Positions 49,690 to 59,650 of a DNA stretch of 64,000 nucleotides are shown here, piece after piece (position 1 is the first letter of the stretch; every line of letters starts with the position of its first letter). The notes under the pieces are model-generated. The model was not told where the DNA came from. It saw only the letters and a program-made list of their open reading frames with translations, and did no database searches. Position numbers and translations under genes: made by a program. Source of the DNA: Gordionus sp. m RMFG-2023 (Eukaryota > Nematomorpha > Gordioida > Chordodea > Parachordodidae); contig NC_088778.1 in NCBI RefSeq assembly GCF_954871325.1, forward strand, positions 31,012,730 to 31,076,729, written 5' to 3'.

Positions 49690-50100
49690 TGAATATTCTG
49701 GGAGAGTCACTCACCATTGATATCCAAGCCAAGAGATGTGATATATCTATAAATATATTTGAGATGTAACATCATATGCCCAAATCTGGAAGAAGTTATT
49801 GGGTTCCCTTAAAGAAATAAAGATAATTGTTCACAATATTTTGTCCCGTAAGGCATTTGTGGTTGCTGCATTAAATACTGCCATAGACATTTTCTTGGAC
49901 TTAGTCAGATTCAGAGCTTGATTTTAAAATATTTTATTTTTATGAATATTATTTTCAAGAATATTAATAATTATAGTGTTTATTAAATTTCCATCATCTA
50001 AATACCAAAAATTAAGGTCTATGTTAAAAATCGGTTTGGCCTTGTACAAATTCTATTTTGGAACTTCATATATTATTTTATCCATGATATCTCTGCAGAG
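49690..50100 (-). mobile_element. Reverse-transcriptase fossil with a YLDDG box
   Basis: On the minus strand, 'FWYLDDGNLINTI' (about 50010-49970) followed by 'ALNLTKSKKMSMAVF' has the spacing of the active-site block and the downstream 'LxLNxxKxE' region found in one class of eukaryotic retroelement reverse transcriptases. It is a broken fragment with no ends visible. The exact class cannot be decided from this piece. Confidence 0.45.
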
Positions 50101-50151
50101 AAAGATAGATGAAGTTTGGTAGTAAATTGTAATAATTTAAAACACATTTAG

Positions 50152-52720
50152 TGCTGAATTAAACGACCCGAGTTCTTAATCTTTTGACTTTAGTTATTGA
50201 TTTTGGTTTATGACTCAAAATTTAATATAATTTTAGTAGTTCGTAACACTTAATTCTATATTTGAATACAGTGACGTCGCTAGGGGGGGGGGAGCAGGGG
50301 CTCGAGCCCCCTGGAAAATTTGAATAGCCCCCTGAAGCAAAAATTTTTTTTATTGGAATCTTAACCCCTTGAACTAAAAATAAAAATTTTTTTGATTGCC
50401 CCTTGAAAGATTTATTTTATAATTCTATTAAGTAAAATATAGATTTAATTTTATTATTTAAAAATTAATAAGACTATCTAAATATTTATTAAATGAATAT
50501 TATTTTAAATATTAGATTAAATTAATACATATAAATTATATTTTCACTATGTCAGCTAGCAATCAAATTTTGTGTTAAAAATAGAATATCAATATCACTC
50601 ACTAAATATCAATTTAGCATTAACAGTTGAAGCTTAATTAACTATTATTATTTAAATTATTTTATAACCCTAATTAAATAAATATAATAATTTATTAATT
50701 GAAAACTAAAAAAATTTAATATTGTAATTAGCAGAGTTCAAAATGACTAATCAACTGTATATTTATTTTTAAATTTTATTATCATACCTCTTCCTAAAGA
50801 TATTTTCAAGGTCCAAATAAGTATAATAAAAAATAAGTAAGTAGACATATAGTTTATAATCCTCTATTATATACAGATGTTTATAAAATATTAGATAAAA
50901 TGCCACTTTTATAGACGTATTTGACAGTTAATATATTACAGCTAATATTATAATGAATATTACTAATAAATGTTTTTGATAATAAATATAGTAACAATTT
51001 GCTTTCAAGTATTTAACCCCCCTCTATTTAGTTATAATGATAAATAATTTTAAAAATTAATCATTTTATTATTCATTCTACAATAGATGTAATATATTTG
51101 ATATCTTTTCTTTTTTTACTTAGGAAAGCTATTTTTTTCTTTTTCAAAAAACAGTTTTGAGTTAAATTTTTAATACAAGTATATTTTTGATATTTTTACA
51201 AACTTGTATTATTTTAAGATACAATCAATGATATATATATCATTGGATATAATATACCAACTATAGGTGGTGCTACAATATATAAAATCTTAATAGTTTA
51301 ATCGTATCATTCTGGTCCTTATTTTATAGTTCCAAAATGTTTCATTTCTAATATGGCATCCTTGCCGTGTAAATAACTTAAGGCTTCAATATATTTGCAC
51401 AAATATTTCTTCCAAAGATTTTTAGTTTTTTTATTTTATCAATTTATCCAACATAATAAATTCTGATACTCGTTTACATCGTGAGTCTCATGGCTATTAC
51501 TGCAAATTAAACAGCATCTATTATTTGTGTTGCTATGTAATTTAAGATTATTACTACAACGGCTGAGATCATATGATTGCATTTTTTAGATAAACAGTAA
51601 TGGTCAACTGTGTACGTTTATATATTATATATCATTTAAAATGGATGATAATTTTTTAGAAATTTAATATCTCACAATAATTTTATCGATTACTTATCTA
51701 GCTACCATCATTCTAAAAGGAAGCTCTAACTACTTAATCGTTTTATGATTTGGATTGGTCGTTTATACTCTCTTCTTCAAGAATTGTTGATTTGGTATAG
51801 GCCTATAAATTTTTCCTTATTAGTCCATTCTATAAATGTGTAAAATGGTAACAGAGAGTTATATTAGTTTTATAACCTTTTGTCAATGTAAGTTGCTAAG
51901 AATTATATTATTGCATTATGTGGTTTTTAATAATTATCAATTGAGGCATATGTATGAATTAATTAATCTTTTTTATCACTTGTAATTCTTTAGACGCAAA
52001 TTTTTTTTATATCAGCAATCGAAAATATTTTATACTGTAATAAATAGATTTTGTATTAAAAAATTTTATTTTTAAAAATATCTTGTATTGTTTCAATTAT
52101 TTATATGCCAGTTTATTTTCATAATATAATTAATGAGAAAATTAAAATTCAGAACAATTGTTCAGAGTTAACAAATTTAAAAAAAGTATAATATAAAACC
52201 CGGCCGAGAGCCAGCAAATTGGAGGGCATGGGCGGCGAAGCCCCCCAAAAATTTTTTTAGTTGAGCCCCCTGAGATTGTAAAGGCTAGCGACGCCCCTGT
52301 TTGAATACAGTTTTAGAGTTTACGAATCAGGTTCATAAATTAAGTTTTATTTTCGAATTCATAACTTGAATTACAGATTCGAGTTTAGTGTTGTTAATCG
52401 GATCGATTTTTTTAAAACGAATAACCCAATATTTTAGTTCAAAAAATTACAGAAGCCTAGATATTTTGCTTGAAGATTTGGACATCTATTAACAAAATCT
52501 CAAGGCTTGCGTAATATTTTTTGGTCGTTTTAAAAAATTGAGGCTATTCGAGTTCATAACTTGAGTTCACGACTAATGTTAGTAACTTGATTTAGCGATT
52601 ATAATCCATAATGTGAGTTAACCCTTTAGTTCGTGAACACAACTCGAGTCAGTTTGAGGTCAATATTTTCTACCAAAATTTTGACTCCACTAAGTCTACT
52701 AGACTTAGTTCATTAACAAC
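50152..52720 (+). repeat. ACTCGAGT-family repeat split by a hAT insertion
   Basis: The left part (50152-50268) starts GCTGAATTAAACGACCCGAG, matching the repeat at 40786-40928. The right part (52308-52720) continues with many 'GAGTTC', 'AACTTGAGTTCA' and 'ACTCGAGTC' words and ends near 'CATTAACAAC'. Removing the 2,031-bp hAT and one target copy restores a repeat of roughly 530 bp. Confidence 0.6.
50269..52299. mobile_element. Non-autonomous hAT element, 2,031 bp, perfect 8-bp TSD
   Basis: It starts CAGTGACGTCGCTAG and ends CTAGCGACGCCCCTG, typical hAT inverted ends. It is flanked by the exact 8-bp duplication TTTGAATA at 50261-50268 and 52300-52307. A 14-bp palindrome GGGGCTCGAGCCCC lies near the left end, and both subterminal regions are G/C-rich. 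No transposase is seen. On the minus strand near 51310-51530 there is a broken protein-like stretch ('CCLICSNSHETH' and later 'NLWKKYLCKYIEALSYLHGK') of unknown origin. Confidence 0.92.
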
Positions 52721-54040
52721 ATTATCTAGACTTTTTATATAACAGTAATGAATGAAAATTTGATGGACCTATTAAAATATTTAAAAGTTTTCATTTTATT
52801 ATTAAGATCTTGAAATCAATAATTAATTATCACAGGCAATATTATAAAAGTGTGAAGAGTTTAAGTGCATTCAATGTTTCCGATAAAGTAGATGATTAGT
52901 AGTTTTTAGAAATATTGAACACAATTTTCTTGTTCTACTATTAATCTGCAAACTATCTTTCTTGAAAATTTTATTAAGCGGTTGAAAATATAGAACAGAC
53001 AAATTTTAAATATTTTTTATTGATAGTGACATTACCTATTACCATTTGTAGAAAGTTCATTTTACACATTAAAAATGCTGAAAAACTTAAAGGTAACGTT
53101 TTTAATTGTCTACCTTATTAAATAAAAACCAAATATTAAAATATATCTTAGGCAATGATTAAATGTCTAATTATGGATGGTTAATGCTATTGAATTATAT
53201 ATAGTATATAAGTTTTGCAAAATAATATAAATTTCTCCGTTTGTATAATTTTTTTTTAAAATTCTGTATTTTTATTCGATTTATGTAGGAAAGTTTTCTC
53301 ATTTAGGGGAAAAGAACGTAAAATTAAAATAATGACTTAATTAACCATATGCAAAATAGAAATTCTTTTTGCAGCACATTTAAAAAAATAAATAATATCC
53401 AATAGCAAGTTATAATTTTGGACTTAAATATTCGTTTTTATATAGATAATAATTTGCAAGGTTAAAAATAGGACAATTACCTAACCAAATTAGGATTTTA
53501 AAAAATTGGTGGAGTATTTTAAGGTTTATAATTTTAAAACAAAAATAAATAATTTAAAATTATTTTTAATCTCGGAGTTTGTGCTCTGGGTGTATGCTCG
53601 CGAATTCTCCACCAGGTTTTTTCCCTAGTTTTGTGCCTCGGATTCGTATTCTAGGTTGCACTATTGTTAATAGGTTACCTCAGAGATATTCAGAGATTAT
53701 GCATCGTATTATAGTTTTTGCTATGATTTATTTTCAGGATTAGTGTTCCATTGGGGGTTTTAAGTGCAATACGCTTAAGAAGGGTAAATAGAAAATATAA
53801 TTTCATAATTCATTTAATAAAATTTTATACAAAATATTTTATTATTACCCTACCAAACCCATAACTTCATAATTATTCTATACATTTATTTTTCAAATTA
53901 GTCAATTTTCAGAGCTGTCAAATCTATGAATCTATATGACTGGTAACAGATTTCACATTTTTCTTGTGATAAACTTGTGTATTCCATTTTTTTTGAATGG
54001 TAAAATTAATTCAAGTAAAACAAACTAAATTATTTGTTAT
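52721..54040. other. Mostly AT-rich, no gene identified
   Basis: A more GC-rich patch at about 53570-53780 has a 56-codon open frame on the plus strand but no recognised domain or splice sites. It would lie upstream of the SLC44A1-like exon at 54043 but cannot be joined to it with confidence. Confidence 0.35.
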
Positions 54041-54042
54041 AG

Positions 54043-54132
54043 GGTGAGCAGGAGCACGAAAGAAAATTTAAACATTCATCATGGACCGACATTCCAGCTT
54101 TCATTGTTTTCTTAATTTTTTTTTGTGCCATG
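54043..54132 (+). CDS. Exon resembling choline transporter-like protein 1 (SLC44A1/CTL1), first membrane segment
   Basis: Bounded by a clean acceptor 'TTTGTTATAG|GG' and donor 'GCCATG|GTAATTAC', this 90-base exon is open in phase 0 for exactly 30 codons. It encodes 'GEQEHERKFKHSSWTDIP' followed by the hydrophobic 'AFIVFLIFFCAM'. In SLC44A1 proteins the segment just before and into the first transmembrane helix has the form '..CTDIPWLLLFILFCIGM', and the TDIP plus hydrophobic pattern matches well. The family imports choline across plasma and mitochondrial membranes. No preceding start exon or following exons were found within the next kilobases, so either the introns are long or this is a remnant. 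The identification rests on one exon. Confidence 0.5.
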
Positions 54133-54651
54133 GTAATTACATAAATGCATCTTATTAAAGATATTTGCTTAATACCACATGCTATATGAATATTAGGATA
54201 TCATTTCATATATAAATCTAAATATGCTACAAAAAATAGTAATTACTAGGTATTATTACTAAATCAGATATATTTCTGTCTTTATACCTGAACTTTCCTT
54301 TTATAGCCTTATAATTTTATAATAATGAAAATTGATCTATTAAATTTTTCTTTTATGAAATTCATGTTTAAAATTGAGATGCACTGATATTTGATATCTT
54401 CAATTTTAAGCCATACCAGTGATTGTTCCTCAAAATAATAACCTTTATAAATTAAATAAAAAATTGGCCTTCATTGAACCCTGAATTGATAAAAATTTTT
54501 ATCTATTAACTAAATAAATAAAATGATAATTTTTTTTCTTATTTATGTTTAATTTTAAAATTTATAGATTATGAAAAATAAACCATAAATATAATAAACT
54601 ATGACAAGTTTTTATAATATTAAAAGGCATTTTTATGGCTTAAATTAATAA

Positions 54652-55183
54652 TCAGAGATCTAGCATACTGCCATTTGAGCCAATGCCCAAACTGATACCA
54701 TCCATGCCAACTACAAAAAATAATAATATAGTATATTTATTTTGAAAAATCATAAGCATAGTTAAGTAAAAAAAAATTTAAACTGTTTTTGCCATTCAGA
54801 TAAGAAGTCTGCAAATCCAATCCTGCCTTGGTCCATGAAGAATTTTTGTACAAGTTGTTTGTGCATTTGTAATCATATAACATTAAAAAATTGTTTATCT
54901 TTTATTTATAGATTTAGTATTTTAGCTAATTATGGGTTGGGCTTTTTGGAACAAATAAAAAAATGGGCTTAAAAATATTTGGAATCTTAATTAGAATAAA
55001 AAATATCGGGAATTATCAACCAAAAAAATAGACTATTCTCTAAAAATTATAAAATTATTTATGAATTATCAGCCAATTTTTGAGAAAAGTTGGTCCTGAT
55101 TAGTTTAAATTTAATTTATTGAACGATAGCCCCTTATATTACACCAATATCCTTCAATCTCTGAAATTTGAAGTGTGGACATT
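54652..55183 (-). CDS. Exon pieces resembling DSCC1/DCC1 (sister chromatid cohesion)
   Basis: Three minus-strand pieces in the order expected for DCC1, a subunit of the alternative clamp-loader complex with CTF18 and CTF8. (1) 55183 to about 55145: 'MSTLQISEIEGYW', after an acceptor 'TTTTAAATTTAG', like the 'L...I.GYWR' block. (2) 54866-54783: 'MHKQLVQKFFMDQGRIGF' then 'ADFLSEWQKQ', like the 'F...EF...WQ.SVPEGM' region. (3) 54710-54652: 'GMDGISLGIGSNGSMLDL', after 'ATTTTTTGTAG', like 'EGM...LDQLKG.ALVD', ending in a stop. The roughly 70 residues normally between pieces 1 and 2, and the C-terminus, were not found, and pieces 2 and 3 do not join in phase. It is therefore probably a broken or incompletely read gene. 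A further piece upstream near 55600-55510 ('NYCLINEAFNLKKTYTS') may be an earlier exon. Confidence 0.4.
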
Positions 55184-55199
55184 CTAAATTTAAAACAGT

Positions 55200-55885
55200 T
55201 ATAAATTTATTAAAATTATGAATAATACTGTCATCACCTTGCTTAATATATAGAAAACGTCAGTGAAAAAAGAATTATTTTTTTTGAACTTGTCTTCAAT
55301 AAATATATTATTCATTCTTGTTTTTTTTGGATACCAATAATTTCTTATTATTATCAATTTTATAAATAATTAAAATATTTGAAGAAAAATTAAAAATGAG
55401 TTACATTTTATATAAGATTGCCAAATTTTATAGAATAAACAATAAGAGAGTTGTAAGAAGTTAAATTAATTCTATTTAAAAGTAAGTTGAGACTTGTTAA
55501 AAATACTAGTGTATGTTTTTTTTAGGTTGAAGGCTTCATTAATTAGACAATAATTTCCTTCAACATTTTATGCAGTCAAATTTAAATCCTTTATTAATTT
55601 ATTTTATATTTTACAAATTTGGGGAAAAAATGGGAAATTGTTAAATTTCATTGTTATCATCTATCTCAAATCTATTTTTGATTAGAGATCTGTAAAAGTA
55701 GACCGGGCTTTGGAAAAATTTTATCTTGAATGAAATATATCAAAAAAGGTGCCAATATTTTTTATGTAAAATAAAAATATAATATATTTTATTTGTAGAA
55801 ACTAGTCGCCATATGACAATCTTCTATTTTATGTATGAAAAAAAATATCGATATTTAAATAAATTAGGGCTGGACCAGCAAAATT
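55200..55885. other. AT-rich sequence left of the second duplicate
   Basis: No clear gene apart from the possible DCC1-like piece near 55510-55600 on the minus strand. Confidence 0.35.
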
Positions 55886-55889
55886 TTTT

Positions 55890-57222
55890 GATGTGAACCC
55901 GGACTTGGACCCTGAACCCTTTTAAAAATTGGAGGGTCCAAGGGTTCAGGGTGTTAAAAATTTTTAACTTAAAATTTTTTTTTTAAAATTAATGTAAAAA
56001 TATAATTTTTAAAAAATAATATAAAATTTTTATAATTTTATTAATTTTTTTCGTGGAATCTCCCTAAAAAATAGTCACTTTAAAACTATAATTGATAAAG
56101 CAAGGGATATTGTAAAATATTTAAGAACTCCCACAATTGTTAGAATATTAAAATCCATGAAAAGGTAAATGGCAATTTTAGATTGCACAACACGTTGGTC
56201 CTCTATGTGTATGATGCTAGAGCGATTATTAAGTTTGAAAGATTTCTGTAATGATTTTATCATAGGAGCATGTGAAATCATTTTGTCAGAAGATGATTGG
56301 AATCAAGTAAAAGAGCTAACTAGTGTGCTTCCTTTAAAAATAACAACATTAAGAGTGCAAGCTGAACAATTATATTTATCGGATTTTTATGGCATATGGT
56401 TAAGATGTCGATTAGAGTTAGGGAGATTAACAAGTTCTTTTTCAAATGAAGTATTAGAAAATACGAAAATAAGAGAGCAATATTTAAAAAATAGTGTTGT
56501 ATATGCTTCGATCCGCGATATCAGGTTTTATTAAGTAGTGAGCAAAAACAAATGGCTATAGACCATCTTGAAGATTTATGTCATACCCAAAACTCTATTA
56601 TTTACAATACATTGATGGTTACAACAATATCTACTGGTTGTAGCGATAACAATGATAATGATATTGATGATCTGGAAATTTTACTATTAGATAGAGAAAA
56701 AAAATTAAATTATCATCAGATATAAAGGAGCAAAAAATATCTATTGTATCTTTAATAGAAAAGTTCTCGGAAGTCATGAGAATAAATAGAGATGCAAACA
56801 TTTTAAAATTCTGGGAGGAAAATTTTTCAATATATCCAGAATTATATACCTTTTCTAGAATCGTCATGGCTGTACCGGCAACACAAGTACAATAATTTAT
56901 GTATTATAAAAATGACTATCTATTTTAGGTAAGCGTAGAACGTTGATTTTCATCGTTGACTAATTTACGTGGAAATCTGAAGAATGATATTTTAGAAGAT
57001 ATCATGATTGTGCGATTGAATAAAATATTTAAAATATAAATTATCTCATTTCAAATTATAAATGTGTATATATTGAAGTATAATTAAAAAATGAATGAAA
57101 AAAAGTTTTATTTTGAGTCATTATTTTTATGTTTCCTCTGGACCCGGGTCCTTTTTAAATTTATAACCGGACCCGAACCCGGACCCGGACCCTTTTTTTT
57201 TGTCGAAGGGTTCACATCCCTG
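55890..57222 (+). mobile_element. hAT transposon (copy 2), left end lacks the first four bases
   Basis: Nearly identical to 44893-46225. The right inverted repeat (57208-57222) is complete and is followed by CCCACAAT exactly as in copy 1. At the left, the sequence starts at GATGTGAACCC, so the terminal CAGG is absent and no target duplication exists. This copy arrived by duplication of the locus, not by ordinary transposition. Confidence 0.9.
56066..57040 (+). pseudogene. hAT transposase remnant, copy 2
   Basis: Same content and same disruptions as the copy at 45070-46042. The 121-codon frame (56169-56534) differs by a single residue (Asp in place of Tyr after 'DFCN'). A few substitutions follow, including one near 56616 and one near 56766. 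Shared breaks show that both copies were already dead before the duplication. Confidence 0.8.
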
Positions 57223-58967
57223 CCCACAATAGACATTATCTGGATCATTTTCTGCTATCCTTTTAATGTTAATTTAAAAGGATTAGAGATTCTATCGGTA
57301 AACTCATATTCATGGCAAACAATATACTAAAATAATTCATTCATTGTAAATGTGAGTTTTTTAATTGCATGTTCTAAAAAATAACTCTTTTACATTCACA
57401 ATATTTTGTTAGTTGCTAGTAGAGCCTTAATAATTTTTCTTCATTTTAAAATTTATCAAGGGATCACTATATAATTAAAATGGTATAACTATAGAAATAT
57501 CATTTTTTTAGGGGGGGTCGGTATGATTTTTAAAGGAGGTTTGCATTCAGTAAATATCCTGTTATGTAGATGCTGTCGACTCTTAATTTGCATAATTATA
57601 AAAGCAAAATATGAATATTATTATCTCTTATTTATTTATTTTTGTAATTCTTAAAAATTTATCATAACATTTAAAACACCATAATAATTAGATCTTAAGC
57701 CATTTACGTGAAATAAATTTGTAAAAAGGTAATTCGGAATGTTGGCGGCTGTTAAACCTTTATTCATTACATAATTTATTGCTATGTGCTTTGGACTGGG
57801 ATTTGGAATGTATATGCAATTGAGGCCGTGACAACCTTTGAATCAACTGAATATTTGCATTTGATACAAGCATGCGACTGTACGATGTCACAACCCTGAC
57901 ATAACCAATGGCAACTCTCAATTGTTAGTTTGATATGAGATTGCCAAGGTTACGATTAGAGAGTTATTCTAACCATTCCTGACTACCAAGTATGTTGGCT
58001 GATTGAAGGAGTTGAATGAAATCTAAATTTGGATTGACTGATATATCAGTTTGGTATTTCAATATTAAAGGTGTAAAAAATTTTAAATGAGTGACGATAG
58101 ATGGTAAATGATGGAATGATATTTCTTACGACATATGCCTATTAGCAAGGAAAAAAATGCTATCTTATATTCTTACTCATACGCCATACAAAGATATTAA
58201 ATCAAACAGATATTTGGATAATAACATCCTGCATAATTATTTTACAAATATTTCCAAAGAAAGAAAATGAAGTCCAGGTTCTTTATATTTTTAACATATA
58301 AATTATATTTTTAGTAATTATCATCAGATTTTAAAAACAATTGGCAATTCAGGCTTAAATGATTACTTATGTGGTCAAGATTGGATGAGATAATCAAATT
58401 TATACAATTTACCTTGATATTAACTAGAAAAACAAAATTACTTATATAAACATTTAGATTTTGTAAATCTTGTAAATAAAGTTTTATTTTACTTTATAAT
58501 TAGAATTTTATAGGGGCTTAACGACTGTATCTGTGTTTAATTACCTACCAAAGATTTAATTATGGTCAAATCTATCACTAGCTGTCCCTACAGTAATAAT
58601 TCTTTATATTTTCTATCTTCTAAGTAAAGATAATTATCCTATTTCTTAAAAAATCAAATTTCATGATATAATATTTTAATTACAATTTTTATATCTTTTA
58701 GAAAAGGTTGATGTTTTCAGCCAACATCATAAGAATGGAAAAAATATTCTGAGTGTGACAAAAATATTTATAAGTAACAAGACATGACGATCCCAAACAA
58801 TGTTGCAAACCAAATTAATCTTTTATAATATAATTAATTCCAATTATCTGTAAAAATAATAATTATAGTAATATTTTATCTTGTAAAAAAATTGTTGCTA
58901 ATTTCTAGCCATATTTATATTTGCTTAATATATTTATTTTATTCAAGTTTTTATAGATAAAACGATG

Positions 58968-59244
58968 TGTAAAATAACATGAATATGTGCCGGTGAATGA
59001 TAAATAAGTTTTATTAACTTTACTAAATAAAAAATATATTTTATTAACTAATTTCTTTTTCTTTTCTTAAGGTATAAATACCTTTTCTAAAATATAAATT
59101 AGAATATAAAACGAAATACAAAAAAGTAAAATAATATATAAAAAAGTAAGGTTACGCCGTTTATAAAATAAAATTAGATTATAACAAAAATAATAAAAGT
59201 TCAAATGCAAAAAACAAAAAATAAGATAAAGGAATAACGCAACA
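58968..59244 (-). repeat. 3' LTR of the gypsy element (277 bp)
   Basis: On the plus strand it runs from TGTAAAATAACATG to AACGCAACA, so on the element's strand it starts TGTTGCGTTATT and ends TTATTTTACA, the usual TG...CA pattern. The left boundary is fixed by where the duplicated host sequence (copy 1 at 47967) stops matching. The right boundary is set by the TG...CA rule and the neighbouring pyrimidine run TTCTCCCTCTTCTG (59245-59258). The partner LTR is not in the window, so length is an estimate. Confidence 0.75.
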
Positions 59245-59650
59245 TTCTCCCTCTTCTGATAATTTCATCGGAGAAGTCATAGAGAGTTTGTTGTTCAAGT
59301 GGTTTATAATTTTGGTAATCAAGTTGTATCACAAATCATCATAACGTTGGCTTGTCCAATCGTTGGTTTGTATAAATCGATTTTGCACGGTGGTTTGTTT
59401 AATTCGCAAGCTTGATATCCATATCGTAAATTGTCTCCATTGATCATAGCTTGTTTGATAGTACTTAATTGTTAATTATCATTTTTCCAAAATTGTTATT
59501 ATCATAAATAAATTGCGAATAAGAAATAATAGTTCATCATAAGAATAAATGAAGAATGATAAATCAATAAGATTGTTATATTTTTAGCGTTTTAATTTAA
59601 GCGTTTTAATATTTAATTTAGTTTATGCAATTTAACATTTATTTTATATT

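Larger units (their letters stand above)
55890..58967 (+). repeat. Segmental duplication, copy 2
   Basis: Matches 44893-47967 at offsets of 10,996-10,997. It ends at 58967 ('AAACGATG'), directly abutting the LTR of the gypsy element. The remainder of the duplicated block, if any, should lie beyond the far end of that element, outside this window. Confidence 0.95.

Noticed and set aside
49690-49930. An apparent two-exon host gene with a perfect 49-base intron and GTGAGT donor on the minus strand
   Set aside because: The upstream continuation contains a YLDDG reverse-transcriptase block, so the stretch is better explained as part of a decayed retroelement. The splice pattern is probably chance.
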